Shown: positions 27,301-40,780, numbered from the stretch's first letter. The stretch: 64,000 nucleotides of DNA from Membranipora membranacea (GCA_914767715.1 OU612072.1:18414001-18478000); one strand, 5' to 3'. Numbers and translations: made by a program. The notes: a model not told the origin generated them from the letters alone.

Positions 27301-28720
27301 TTTCAGCTATGCTAGCAGTTATTTTTAGTGTTTATTATTTTGGTTTGGATTTGATGAGGTCAATGATCAATGTGATGTTGTGACAGACAGCTTTTTATTA
27401 TGGCATATCATCAATGAAGCAAAATTATGGCAACGTAAGGAAGCATTATCATTTGCAATCTGATACTTAAAGGTATGAAGCTGTTAAATAATGAGTTGTG
27501 TGACACAAAGCTGATAAAAATGTTTTACATCCCAGAAAACTATATCTGTTCAAAATATGCATTTGTCAATGATAAAATTTACTGTAGTATTGAAAACTTG
27601 GTCCGAAAATCAGAATAAGAATTTCACAGCTTTTTGCTGAAGAAAATTGATATATTAGCAGTTATGTCTCATTCGCAGTGCTAGAGTTAAACTAAAGTTC
27701 GGAAATATACGATTGTGAATATGTGAAACTGTTGGGATGAAGAGATTTGGAGTTGGAAAAAATGCAACAAATTTCCTTTTTCAACCCACTACAGGAAACT
27801 CCACCCAATATGTGATAACTGAAGTAAATGTAAATTAAAAATAAAAACACAGATAGACTGATTTGGTTTAAGTTTAACATATGTATTCTGGAACTAGATA
27901 ACCGCGAACGAAGATATGAGCGAGGATGCTAATTGATATTAGGTAGATGTATAAAAAAGGAATTATACAGTTTACAAAAAGTATTGATATCTCCCACCAC
28001 CATAGTAAGATAACAGTAATAGTTGTTCTGACATAGATAAATACTGGCGACAGACCAAGTACATACAAGTCAGGTATTTTGACAACATATTTTTAATGAA
28101 AACAATACTATATAATATAATGTAATATAAAATATATGAGACATAACTGTGCATCGATTCTTATTCGCAGCAGACACAAATCCAATGGATAACTGTCATA
28201 AGATGCTCTCTTCTTAAGGTAATGGCTTGTTGTAATGATGAAATAAGCTGCTTTTTGGTAAAGCAAAAACAAATTTCCGCTGTGGTCAATTAACATGTTG
28301 AAAAATTTACTTTAAAAATTTCACATTTCACACAGTTTGAGGTCAAAATATAGCTCTGTGACACAGGTTGAACATGAAAATATAGGCGAGCGATAACAAT
28401 TGAGTATAATAAAGATGTTGATTCCAAGTTTTTTTCAGTTAGAAGCGGTAGCGTATTGGGATTGTAAAGTACATGCTATATAAAAGCCTCATAGATGAGC
28501 AAAGGGTGCAAAGTTTAACAATGTACAAAACTTTTACCTGGAAGTGTCATGAATTTGTTCAGTATGGAAATATTGCGTAGCTACAGAACTAGCTGCCAGA
28601 CTTTAAATTGATAATGTCTCTCGATATTTTTTTACTCTATCTCAAGTTTTGTAAGCAGTTTTCCTCACAAGTCAAGGTGGGGAGGGGGGTGGGTTGTAAG
28701 CGGTGTAAGGGAGACTCCAG
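24342..28720. other. 4.4 kb without a recognised gene
   Basis: AT-rich DNA with only short open frames and no domain or convincing exon. The right part may hold the 3' untranslated region of the minus-strand membrane-protein gene ending at 28721. Confidence 0.45.
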
Positions 28721-31700
28721 CTAACTCATATCTGGCCCCAAGTGATCCTCATTAACTACATCATCGTGTACATTTACCTCATTCTCATTCACAGCGGAAG
28801 CATGAGTAAGTTCTATCGGAATATCATCATCTAGGGTACAGCTGAAAAAGAAACACTCCGTATCATTCCTTTCGAGCACATTTTACTGAGAAGAATTTTT
28901 GAAGTTGCAATCGCTGACAATTATTTCTAGTTGAATGTCATCATCTTTTGGACTGGTGAACATATGAGACAAACAATATTTGCACACATTGGACTTTGTT
29001 TAATTTGTTGTATTACAAAAGCATATTCAACACATATTTTTACTGATGACCATACTTACTAAACGTGAGTTTATACAAGGGCATTTTTCCTACACATACT
29101 CATGCCACATTTTCTGCATCTCCTCAAAGTTTTATTTGGCAAACACTTTATTTGGACAGGGAGAATACAGCTTATAGTTTCAAAAATTGAAATCCTAATA
29201 GAAATGACAATCTGCTCAGAAAAAAGCTACGTGGTAAGTATACTCTTAACAATTCATCCGATAACCGTCAATAATGCCAATTACATACAAATATCGTCCT
29301 AGTATAACATGGCCTTTGTATCGTCTGGAAGCTAGGACTGCAGTAGTTATGCTATTTCAGTAACATACTGCCCTTGTAAACACTAGGTTTTGATACCTTC
29401 CAAGTGCTTTTGATGTAAAAGAGGGAAGGGGCCATTTCTAGCACTACATATAATTCTTTCCAAGAAGTGCTATGCATTTTTTCAGTGTTTAAACATTGAC
29501 TACTCAATTTTACCTCTGAGCTGAGGGTCCAGTTGTTCGCACCTTCCTTCTATATATTACTACTCCAATGACCAGAATACACAATACCACAGCTGTGGCG
29601 GTAGCAGAAGATATACCTGCAGCCATAGAAGTAGAAGGTGGAACCATCATCGTTGTCTTACTCAGCTTTCCTTGCACTGCTAAAAAAAAATTGAATTAAG
29701 ACACGGTTCACAAGCAAAGAGATGCAAAATTGGAAAATGGCAAAGCACCAAATACGAGCATGTGCATAGTGCATAGCTATTATTTCAACAGCATTCTTCA
29801 TATTGTAGAATGAGCATATTTGTTTTCACAAAGGTTTTTGCTCACTGACCAATAAAAATCACCACCCAGACTTTGAAATATGAACATGAACTTTGCCTTA
29901 CCGGATGGAGGTGTGGTAGTAGTACCCAAAGTTTTAGCAGATGAGGTAGTTGTGATTGTGGTGTCAGTTGAAGTAGTTGGAGTAGATGTATCAGTTGAAG
30001 TAGTAGACATAGGCGTTTGAGTAATATTTACTGCAAGATCTACTTGAGTTGCTTCATTTGTTGAGGAAGTCTGATAATTTTGTGAAGGTAATCCTGTAAT
30101 TGTTTGCACAATTCCTCCTTGATAAAACAAAAATAATTCAAGTGAGGAAGTGAATATGAACTGAATGAGCATCAATGTGACCCTTGATCAAATGCAAAAC
30201 CTCAAAAATAACTTGAAGTAAAATTTAAGTGATCACTTCTCAACATATACTGTATCTATTGAACATAACTGAATAGTTGAATTGTGTGCTGCCAGTCAAT
30301 GTCACATCAAACTGCATTCGGAAGTCTATCTGCTCTAGTAAATTAATTTCTATACAGTGTACCTTGGGGTTGTTAATCACTACACTACACAGTGAGATTC
30401 AAATTTCAGAGTTTAGTGCTATTGCACATGTATATATGACCTGAGAGAACTGCTCCTACAATCTTCGATTTCAGGAAATTATTTGCAAAATGATTAAAAT
30501 TGTTAGTGGTTGTGACTCAGTCATTCAAACTTCATCAAGGGTAGAAATCTATGTACTTGAATCTTTGCAGAGGTAATTAAAGTTTAAATGATTTTCCCGC
30601 CAACAATTCACTTGCAGGCCACGCTTATGATTATAATAACACATTCAGCTAGCATACACCAATAGCAATGTAAACATCGACGATTTTGATACAATTGTAA
30701 CCAATAATTCTTACTTAAATTCAGTAATGTTGCAATGAGTATCCTAAAAAACCTGGGTACTTGTGTTCAAGCAAGCGGGATGGTTGACAATTGTTCAAGG
30801 GAGATAAAACTCTCTTTGACCGATCTCATTACCATATATGCATAAGTATCATTATTTTCACTTTACATTAGGTGAAGCCAACACTTGACACCAATACTGC
30901 ACTTACCCTGAACTGATCGTATTCGCTGGTATTCCCCTATATAGAGAGTGTTGTTGAGGATGAGCAGTCCTATTGGCACGACCAGATTACATGAAGTTAA
31001 GTTATCGTTCTCATGTCCCGTGATACCCGAGCAGATGTAGGAGGTTGTGTTTGTTTCGAGATTGAGGACTGTTACCCTTTTGCCAGACATTATAAGGGTG
31101 TGCTCATCTAAAAAACTGATATCGAAATACCTCCCTCCACCATATACGAATGTCAAAGTGTTACTATCGAAGTTGTAATAGCCAAGGTATCTTGAAGCTA
31201 AGACATAGAGATTACCGGTGCTTTCTTCTTGGATAACATCTGAAATGCCGGTTCCTCTCAATTGTTTCTGCCAAATGGTGGATACATTTTTTGTACGAAC
31301 ATCCAAAGACTTCAAAGCACCTTGTTCAGCAATGATGAGACGATTGGGATCCTTAACATCAAGTAGGATTGAATTAGGCACGAAATTGTGGGGATCGTAT
31401 GAATAATTAAACGGCCCCGTGGAATGTGGTATACAATTTCCTGCATAGTCTGATGTCATATTTGTTGAACGATCAACACTTCTCAGACAGCCGTTCACAT
31501 AATCAACGAGGATAACCTGTTCAGGAGACAGCTGTATGAAGCAAAGAATTGTATTAAACTTGGCATCACCTCCTATTCCATTCAAATATCCAAATGACTC
31601 CCAGGACATGCCTAACCCCCCTGATCCCGCTATCAATGATGTAGAAGACCCGTCGGTAGTTAGGATTGCACTCATCTGTGAGTAAATAATATTGCCAACT

Positions 31701-34020
31701 CTATATGAATCGGCCTCCAAATGGGTCACAAACGATTTGGTTGTAGCGTACGTTGTAATCTCGCTTTGAGGTGATAATCTTCAAAGGAAACAAAAAAATG
31801 AATGCTTTTCTGATGCAAAACCTGATTGAACTGCTAAAGGTTATTGACACGAGTTACAGTTATTTCTGTGGCAGGAATGTGACCTTTCCTCTGATAAGCT
31901 GTGGAAAGTTTCATTTCCATAAGAAAATATTCAGTGATCATTTTACAATGAGCTAAACGATTGAATTCCTCTCTTGTGTGATTATCTCTGCAGGTTTTTT
32001 TTATGACAATAATACTTACATGAGTCCACAAGCAACACCAGCCACCAATAGATAGCAGATTATTCTCTCCTAAAAAGTGGTATAAAAAACAAAATTAATT
32101 GATAAGAATTGGATTTAATCTAACATTGATGGGTTTTTTCACTGTTTAGAGGTTATGTGTTGGTAGATGGTGATATCATGTCTTCACATGACTCGAGTTT
32201 AGTGAAAACAAAGCAATAATCTTCTGATAATCCAATGATCCAAGGAGTTATGTAATTCTCGTCACATCATGTAGTCAGATGATATTTCAGCCCAAACCAT
32301 GAGTTAATTTTGTTCTAGCTAATGCTAAAAGGTCATTGTTGTAGGACTTTACTTTTAGTTTGAGGAATGCTTTAAGCAGTTTAAAACAGGCATTTACAAG
32401 AAATATGAAACATGATGCTGTGTCCTATTGATGGCAATATAATCCATTCTAGATTTATTTTTGTATCATCCAGATCGCAAATTTTGTATTTGTCATGTAA
32501 TATTTCTAGTATTGTGTGACTCCAGACTCACCCTTTGTCCTTTTTTCTGACTTTGGCAAGATCATGATCTTCTGCTTTTGTGATGAACTCACAAAAATAT
32601 AGCAGATTGTGACATAATTTTCACAAGCTATCAATCAACTGAAATGGGTTTGTAAATAACTGATTGGTTTACCATTGCTTTTTGCTGGTTTTTGTAAGAT
32701 GTTATTGCTTTTGCAGGATCATGGTATTTCTGTATTTGTGATGAAATCTTGATAAATAGATGACGGATTATGACATAATTTTGACAGGCTATCAATCAAC
32801 TGAGATGTATTTGTCAGCAACTGATTGGTTTATCATTGCTTTGTGCTGTCTTTTATTATGTGTTATTGGTCTGGGCCTGAATTGTAATTTTGCAAATTCT
32901 AATAATGTTGCTGATGAGATTGGCATAAAATATAACCCATAATCTAGGTTATATGTATGCCTGTGCTTGCATTGCATCCAGTACTATAGCTTGCTGCATC
33001 CGATAATAATATGTTATGCATTCTCAAGAAAGCTCAAAATACTCTGCCCTTAACCAGAGCATTGAGGTCAGTTCCCGTTCCAACCGATCACACGCACACA
33101 AACTAGGACAGGCACACACAAACGCACACATGCGCACGCACGAATATACGCGTATCACACATATTGGGCATAGACCAATGTATAGTCCATTAACTATGAT
33201 TGAAGTTGTGCTTCATAATTCGAGGGTCGCAGTGGAAGATGAGAAATTACCTTGAATGTTTGGTATGAAATAAGGAGAGAGGAGGAATTTTAGCTCTCAA
33301 TAAACACTCATTTAGGTCTCATTACTCTGATGAGGAAGTGAAATTCATTTGCCCTTTCTGGAGAGGAAATTATCCGTGATTCTTGGACCCCAAACTCCTT
33401 CAGAGCCAATTGCCTGGCAGTGAATAGCAAGCAAGGGCCAACTCACCTTCCTTAATAAGTGTGGGTTGAAGGCGCTAATTAGCATCCCAGTTATTACCAT
33501 ACCACAACATATTTCCTTTCACCACCTCAACTTATGCAACACAGGGTTAGTGTTATGGTTATTTGCCTTATATCGCTGAGTGCTGGGCCCCCTTGTGGAT
33601 AGTTTTTTTCAAGCTTGTCTCGGATAGACAGCCTAAACATTACAGAAAAAATTGAAATTGCTGTTGAGATTTAGTAAAGGCTTTCTTCTTTAGGACGCCA
33701 TAGGAGAAATATAGCTTTGCTTTGCTGTTTTTGATCGCATGCTGCAGGGCACATATCAACATACTCATCTTTTACCCTGGGATGACTGATCATCAATAAT
33801 CACAGGCAGCAATTAAAAAACTGTGAACTATAAGAACTTTTTTCCCTACACGCCTTGTCTTTGGAGAGTAAAGTCTCATACAACCATTATCCCCCTAAAT
33901 AACAACTTCTGTTATATCCAAAAATTGTTCAACTGGGTTCCACGCCTCTGTGTGTAACCTTGACGAGTTCGAGCATAAGAGAACGTTCAGCCATCCCAGA
34001 TATGTTTAATGACTTACCAT
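28721..34020 (-). CDS. Type I membrane protein with NHL-like beta-propeller ectodomain
   Basis: Six minus-strand coding exons join without a break into 475 residues: 34020-34018, 32069-32020, 31778-30907, 30117-29902, 29679-29514 and 28841-28721 (stop TAG). The ATG is the last codon of its exon, directly before GTAAGT. Exon 2 gives ERIICYLLVAGVACG, a signal peptide. Exon 3 (about residues 20-308) is a beta-propeller: DGSSTSLIAGSGG, GDAKFNT, ILVDYVNGCLRSVDRST and DYAGNC follow the NHL pattern (A-x-F, vaD..N..iR.id, AG), with further blades ILLDVKDPNRLIIAEQG and FDISFLDEHTLIMSGK, and several N-x-S/T sites. Exon 4 is a Thr/Ser-rich, mucin-like stalk (TSTDTSTPTTSTDTT). Exon 5 holds one transmembrane helix (ATAVVLCILVIGVVIY) and the stop-transfer RRKVR. 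Exon 6 is a short acidic cytoplasmic tail ending DHLGPDMS. Likely an extracellular ligand-binding or adhesion receptor; the ligand is unknown. No lesion is seen. Confidence 0.82.
32556..32870. repeat. 157-bp tandem duplication inside an intron
   Basis: Two diverged copies start at 32556 and 32713, sharing blocks such as GTGACATAATTTTCACA/GACAGG, CTATCAATCAACTGA and AACTGATTGGTTTA. It lies in intron 1 of the membrane-protein gene. Confidence 0.8.
33089..33144. repeat. CA/CACG-rich simple repeat
   Basis: Imperfect CACACGCACACA-type tract within intron 1 of the membrane-protein gene. Confidence 0.8.
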
Positions 34021-35505
34021 AATCCTTGAAGATGAGATGGCAGCAACTCTCTGTCAAGTGAATAATGTTAGAATACCTCTAAAGTATTGAAAAATCTCCA
34101 CTTGTGGCTTGAGGAATCCTAAAGTTGCGATTTGACCTTCTCCATGTGTGAAATAATGGAATGAGTGAAACTTTTATTTTAGATAACTGTATGCCAAAAG
34201 GTCATATGTCACTATGGATGACTGACGAGGAAATTTGATTTACTTCCCAGTGTTTTATACTGCAAATTTGTTCGCAAGCAACCTTATCTTGTGCTTGATA
34301 AGCTCTTTGCATTTGCATTTATTTCTATGCTTCTAGCGAATTTATATCAATATTTTCTTTGCCAACTGTCGCTCATCATACTAACCATGGATGATAAACA
34401 TACCCTCAATGTGCCAGACACTAGATAACAAATGTCAATGTCGGTGTGGTTCCTGCTAAATAATTCAGATGCTTTGATACCCATCTCAAGCCATATAAGT
34501 ATAAGGTGTTTCAGTGAGAATTTAGAGATTTCAGCTCTAAAAGTAAAGAAAGAAACTAGTACCTGTGAATGCCTGTAACTGATAAGCGAATTTCACAAAA
34601 CCTGTCTTGTTATGAATACCATAGGCATAGAGGAAAGCTTACTGCGCTAGGAAAATCAATCCCCAAAGGTTGACCAGTGGAATTTTTACCTACAACTCCT
34701 GTGGTATTAATCGCCTGTCAGTGAACAGCAGGCAAGCTAATCTATCGCACCACCGCATCGTCACAATAAGAACTTAGATCTTACACGGCCATCACCATAA
34801 CCATTGGCAACATACAAGGTGACCTCTATGCTTGCCAGAGCATAAAAAGAAATACACCACAGGGTGTCCGGGTCTTGGAGTATCCATCAAAATCCTACCC
34901 TGTGACTCTCAAACCCTTGGCTCCTGTGGCACCAATAGCTTGGCTTCCTAAGATATGTCTAGATTTGTTGAATTAAAGTTACAGACAGTCGTTTTATTAA
35001 CGAGGCTCCAGTTGCAGGCATAATACAAAAACCATCCTCTTTTCGAAGTTACACAGAAAGTCAAACGATGTCTGATACAATTTAAAATTTTCTCCTTAGA
35101 TTAATTGAGATATTCAGACAAACCTGAAATAAATCCTCACATATCTGCAACACCAATAAAGGTGACACAAGGCAAGCAGGTGATATTGTATATGCTGATC
35201 CTCCAAACGGCTAGTCAATTATTCCAAATTAACCCCTATCACTGCAAAGCAGGAATCTGATAACAAAATCTAGCTATTGCATGCTGGTTTTTGCAAACTT
35301 TATCTATCACACTTTTTTGCATTGAGTTATTTCCATGACCTCATTTGGGGCTGCTGTGAGATAACCTCACAGCTTTCTTGGATGACTCAGGAGAGTCAAT
35401 AAAAAGGGAGGGCAGAAGCTGTGAGATCTCAAGTTCTCACAGCTCAGGAGATTTCAGATAAAGAGAATGGAGCCAGGTGATACCAGACGGCGTCAACCAC
35501 TTCAA
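34021..35505. other. Upstream region of the membrane-protein gene; no other gene seen
   Basis: It should contain the promoter and 5' untranslated region of the minus-strand gene starting at 34020, but I see no clear TATA box. GCTGTGAGA and its complement occur as short palindromes at 35352-35370 and 35417-35442. Confidence 0.4.
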
Positions 35506-35800
35506 AATAATGTATATAATTAAAACCTTTTTATCAGACATAAATTAAAGTCCAATCTCCGTCTTTTTGGAGGGTTCAAACGCGAACATTTGAATAATAT
35601 ATATAATTAAAATCTTTTTATCAGACATAAATTAAAGTCCAATCTCCGTCTTTTTGGAGGGTTCAAACGCAAACATTTGAATAATATATATAATTAAAAT
35701 CTTTTTATCAAACATTAATTAAAGTCCAATCTCCGTCTTTTTGGAGGGTTCAAACGCAAACATTTAAATGATATATATTTTTATCAGACACAAAACCTAA
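35506..35800 (+). repeat. 87-bp tandem repeat, about 3.4 copies
   Basis: Near-identical units start at 35506, 35593 and 35680; a degenerate partial fourth follows. Each contains TATATAATTAAAA, TTTTTATCA and a small hairpin CTCCGTCTTTTTGGAG. Confidence 0.92.
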
Positions 35801-35888
35801 ATCAATTCTCCGCTTTTGTCAAGAGGATGGGCAAATGCAACCTCCGGTTTTTTGGCCATGCTCACCCGCCGTGATGAACCCCGGTGCG

Positions 35889-35895
35889 TATAAAA
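35889..35895 (+). promoter_or_regulatory. TATA-like box downstream of the 87-bp array
   Basis: TATAAAA at 35889-35895 is followed by a GC-rich stretch and, about 30 bp on, GGGCAGTTCTTTT. Lying just beyond a tandem array it resembles a transposon or LTR promoter, but no gene follows on the plus strand. Confidence 0.3.
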
Positions 35896-37059
35896 ACCGG
35901 GGGTACATCAAGGCAGGGCAGTTCTTTTTGGAGAGCCCTCAGCAGCATATTACTCTGCAATATTTTAGTATTACTATTATTTTGGAGCGTATTACTATTT
36001 TGGAGCGTACTACGACTTACTGTTTTGGAGTTGACCTATTCTGACCTTTTACACAGGAAACTTTGACGGTATGATAGAGCGTGGTTTATTTTTTACGATG
36101 ACTGTTTAAACTTGTTTCAACCATTAATCAAAATAAACATTTATTTAATGTCGAAAGGCATCTCAACTATGAGTCATTAGTAAATTGAATTAATACCTAC
36201 TTGTAACAAAATTCTGAAGAACAATGTTGTGGATAAGTTTGATTAGGTAAACAAAACACTTTTTTATGGAGTTGCCTTCTTCCTCGACAGGAGGAAGTTA
36301 ACTCCATACAAAATAAACATGAGCAAAATGAATGAAATAGTGGCGTCTGTTCTGCTCGGGTATTCGGCCCCAAGTGGGTCGAATATGCGACACTGCCACC
36401 CACTGCCACAACTGTAACTTGAGCCAGTTAACCCAGTAGCGCTGATGATTGATTGTCTTTTGGTGTCAGTTGTAAAACATTTAATATATGAATAATATGA
36501 TACCTCTAATTTCTTTCCGAACATTTTGGACCTGCATGTTATGTCCAATACCATAATAGCTCCATGTTTTCATCCTTGCCTATTAACACATGTAAATGCA
36601 ACATACTCCAAAAATACTTTACACATTTGTTGCCAAGGTTGAGAAACAGTTAGCCAAACTATGTAATGGATTGGCAGAGTGGCCACTACTACACAGATGA
36701 TAATTGCACAATGTTGGAACTAGGCATTGATATGGGTCGGTGTAGTTTTCATCACAGGTTCCTTAAAAATTGACAGTTACAAACTAGTGAGGAGATGAGG
36801 GTGCAGTAGCATTTGTGATGCTATTCTAGGCGCAGTGCCAAGAACAAGTTGGCACTGTATGCAATCGTCATTTATATTAAAAGGACAAAAGACAGCACCA
36901 ACCAACATGGCTACAAAGAGGTGGCAAGAAGATGCTGCTTCAACGGCCCTTTAAAAAATCAGAGGTGTTTAATCTTCTGGAAGGTTTGACTATTCGGATG
37001 GCGATGGCCACAATTAATTAGATTTGTGAAAAGGAAGATCTAGTTTGGAATGTCAAGTG
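35896..37059. other. No gene recognised
   Basis: A minus-strand frame at 36554-36264 has a hydrophobic C-terminal stretch (ATISFILLMFILYGVNFLL) after a Cys/Ser/Gly segment, but no start context or splice signals support it and no domain is recognised. An imperfect repeat of ATTTTGGAGCGTA(T/C)TAC lies near 35977-36020. Confidence 0.35.
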
Positions 37060-37330
37060 TTGTAGCATTGGCAAGGTTGAGGGGAATTGTGATAGAGGGA
37101 ATGAGCAACAAGGAAGATGTGAATAGTATGCGAAAGTGGGACAAGTAGAATTTTCCTTTCCTTTTTAAATTTGAACAGCACGCTCTTTTGGTGGTTTTTG
37201 AAAACATTTCTCACTAATCTCTTATGGAGGATAGGGATCTTATTAGAATGAGTTAGTGGCGGGTTGCCCCAAGTTTCAATGCCATACACAATTTAACTCT
37301 GTGCTAAAGCATTGCAAATCAAGATCATTG
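37060..37330 (-). pseudogene. LINE reverse-transcriptase 3' fragment
   Basis: The minus strand reads VYGIETWGNPPLTHSNKI, then PILHKRLVRNVFKNH, which matches the region after the RT catalytic core in jockey/CR1-like LINEs (YGIxxWGN...LxxLxKRxxR). Only about 80 codons remain and flanking frames are closed, so this is a truncated relic. It lies on the opposite strand to the LINE relic at 6-15 kb. Confidence 0.65.
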
Positions 37331-40300
37331 CTGACAGAAGTAGGATTTTGCACGCCCTCAATAAAAGTCCAAACATCTTTTTTAATAACAGATACAGCAA
37401 TTAAAAATTGGCAAGAATTTTAATGCCTTAGTATGAAAAATAAGAAAAATCTTCACAAATAATATGTTGTTGGTAGCATGAATGAGCTAAAGACAATGCC
37501 TGCAGATTCTTCTCTGTGTGTTTGATAATTTCTCCAAGGAAATAAGCTTCTTCCGATGTTTGCAAATTTAATATCAAAACACATTGTTCAATTGTGACAA
37601 TTTTAGGGACCAAATTATGTTATGAAACACACTGGAGCAGGGCTTTTTCTTTGATACCTTCCTCATGCTGATGCTGTTGTGCTCCACCACCACCACCATC
37701 ACCATCGAATTCAATTCCAAAATAAACTCCTTCTCAATGCTGAGCATTAATGAATCAAACCTACATCGGTGCTAAGTTATTCACTTGCTATCCAGTCATC
37801 AATTAGTCAACACATATTGAAACATTGCATTGCCAAACACTGCATTAATGGAATCTGGCATAGTTTACTTGAGTGGCTGCAGAGCTTGTTGTTTTAGATC
37901 GCTCTTGACAAGTATTCATACATGCAGAATATACACCAATTAAGAATATATTTTTCTATCAGTCTCTTGACATCAATCTCAATCATGACTTAAATCAACG
38001 ATGATTATTTTGGATCCCGAAAAGAAGGCAAATAGCACCACCATTACATAGGTTATACTGCAGAAGCTTTTGAATTAAATTTGACCAGCATACATCAGCC
38101 CGGGATCAATAATTGATTCATGTGCACTGCTAATACTATGCATGTAAGTTTTGCCTGAGTGTCATTTTCAATCAAAGGAAAAAGTTTCTGATGGCGCTGT
38201 AATAAATTTTCGACACAACTATGCAATGCTGGCAACGTGTTGGAATTTCATGTGAGTTATTACCAGCAGCCCTATTACCAGCAAGTTACAATGTTACAAA
38301 ACTACATTGCAGCGGCCCTAATCCAGTCACAGAAATTTCACTTTCAATATCAATTCTTCATTCCAACATTTTGCCGCAATTCAGGAATTCATCATAAGAT
38401 ATTTTTTAGGCTAGAAATAAAATACTATGTCAAATAGCTGTAAGAGTCTAGACAAATTCTATCGCTCTATGACAGATATGTTACTCTTTTCTTTCCGGCA
38501 GGCTACATTGAGATTCGCAAGTTGCGATTGATTCATAATAATGTGTAACATTATCGGAGACTGTTTCCATTGAGTATGGTATTCAGTTTGCATCGTTCTA
38601 GCCTGTGTTTTCCTTTTGAATGAACTGTGAAACTTCTCGCTTCTTGGTGAGCACAACTCCCAAAATCTTGGTTTGATGGGTTAAATCTCCATTGACAGCT
38701 TGTCAAGACAATCTGTGGGTTAACCTTTTCAAAAGAAGTTAATGAGTTGATTCGAGGGTGTAATGGTATACCATCGCGCCCTTACAAAATAAATAAATAT
38801 ATTTTGTCATCGAGCAGCTGCAGAAATAAATTACCCTGCAATTGACTCAAAGTCTTAAACTTATAAGATTGTGTTTCGCAGTTCATTGCCGAATGTTTGA
38901 GAGTTCAGTCTTCATAAGAAGTAATATCAGCTTATCAGCCCAACAAATGGACAGTTGAAAATAAACGATTGACGAAACGATAGTAGGTCGATATGAAGAC
39001 AACATAAGGATAAGGATAAGTGATGGATCACCCTATATCTTACTGTTTGTCATTTTATATGTGACAATGATGATACGTAAATATGAGCATTATACTAAGT
39101 GATTTAATGGTCTTATAGCTAAAGCTCAACTACAGTATTCCTCCGAATAAGTACCACAGATATGTATTGAATCCTTTCGAATCAGTATAAACATGGTTTA
39201 TTGTGTTATTCTTGGTGCAGAGGTAGATAGAATTATAGTGCTTCACAGATGGATGTTGCACATGGAAATCCATATAATATTTAGACATGCACAAGATTAA
39301 CTTCTTGAGCTACGTATATTGCTGCTATGAAAGGTATTATGACGCCAGTCAATACTTTCTTTAGGCTGAAATAGCGTTATGTTAAAACGTTTGAAAAAGT
39401 TTCTAACCTGCAGGGAGCAATCAAAACAAGCAAAAAATACAAGGGGAGCAATTTTTATCCGGCTAGTAAAGTTATGGGCATCCATCGTTGAAACTTAACA
39501 ATCTGTAATCTGAGACATTGATGAATTTAATGTGAATGTGAAAATGCTATTGAAATTAGCCAGGAGGTTATGAGTGAATGACCATGGCGAGGAGCATCAT
39601 AGTACTTCAGCAATATAGGCTCAAGTGACTCACTATTTACCACTAATCAATCTGTAGGACAACATAAAATACATCACCAGTTAATTTAATTCAATTATCG
39701 CTTCCTGTGAAATCTGAATTATACATTGGGACTTCTTCTCTGTGATGAAATTATTAAGCTAAATTAAAATTACATAAAACAACTTCCTCATCCACCCATT
39801 CCATACAGAAGGGTGGTTTTAGGTTCAAGTTAGTTTTTTGAAGTTCCAATTTCACATTGAGGGGAGCCAATATAGTGAGGGAGTAGGTAGAGAAATTTAC
39901 ACTAAAGAGATTTCGCATGTAATTCATTATTTTACTAGTCAGGCTCATTTTGATATTTTGTCCCAGTAGGCAATTCTGCGGTTCCTTCTAACCATTCACT
40001 AGGGCTGCCAATCATAAGACATTGACTATTGACAGAGAGATATTAGGAAGTTGTGTATCAAGGAGCGGGAAAGTAGTAGAAGGGTAGGTGATTGAAAACT
40101 GCTATTCACCGAATATTCAGGTGAGGTCAGCTTATGTAAAATTGACGCACATTCTTTGACAGTAAAGTGAGTGGTTCATAATGTAATTCCACCAACCACC
40201 ATTGCAGCTATCTGAGAACCTAGACTATCGTAAACATACCTCTTAGTTAAACCCATTTTTCCAAACTACACACATGCAAATTAGTATTAAATGTGAAATC

Positions 40301-40618
40301 ACTCTATTGTCCACATATTCTTGCCAGATTATCAACAATCCCGAATTCACGCAAACACAACCTCTTGCGATCATTGTCGACAGATTTCAAATTTACTTAG
40401 CCAGATAGTACAAAAACTTTTTCATTGACAGGATGGAATTTTGAGATTATATAATCCTCAGATACCTTTGAAACCTTGGTCATTGCAAACTAAAATATAA
40501 AACCATGCAGTCGGCAAGCCTGAGTCACCATTTATCATGTTTCCAAAAGTGCTTAAAAATAGGATTGATATGGTTTTCTTTTAATATGACATTCGCTGCA
40601 CAAATGGTTTTGTCCTCC
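37331..40618. other. 3.3 kb without a recognised gene
   Basis: AT-rich. A short (CAC)n run lies at about 37681-37703. No exon with coherent splice signals was found. Confidence 0.45.
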
Positions 40619-40780
40619 CTATGTGAGTCGCTCAGGTGACTTTTTGCCATCATCATTGTTGAGGTCATCTACACACCGTTTCCACATACACACTTGCTGA
40701 TTGGTGCAATCGTGACAGCTGACTGCCAGGGTTGCTCTGACTAGCATCGTAAGAAAAGTAAGGCAGGCAAGGAAGTTCAT
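40619..40780 (-). CDS. Small secreted cysteine-containing peptide, 53 aa
   Basis: A single open exon from ATG at 40780 to TAG at 40619. The first 20 or so residues (MNFLACLTFLTMLVRATLA) form a classic signal peptide; the mature part is short, with C-x2-C, C and C spaced as SCHDCTNQQVC and KRC, followed by a charged tail (DDLNNDDGKK). Four cysteines could form two disulfides. A CCAAT-like motif lies about 70 bp upstream and AT-rich TATA-like sequences lie nearer. No family is recognised; a defence, signalling or matrix peptide is possible, and a missing 3' exon cannot be excluded. Confidence 0.5.
   Translation of the reverse strand: MNFLACLTFLTMLVRATLAVSCHDCTNQQVCMWKRCVDDLNNDDGKKSPERLT

Noticed and set aside
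36264-36554. 96-codon minus-strand frame with a hydrophobic segment
   Set aside because: No domain, no start or splice support, and a second frame overlaps it.
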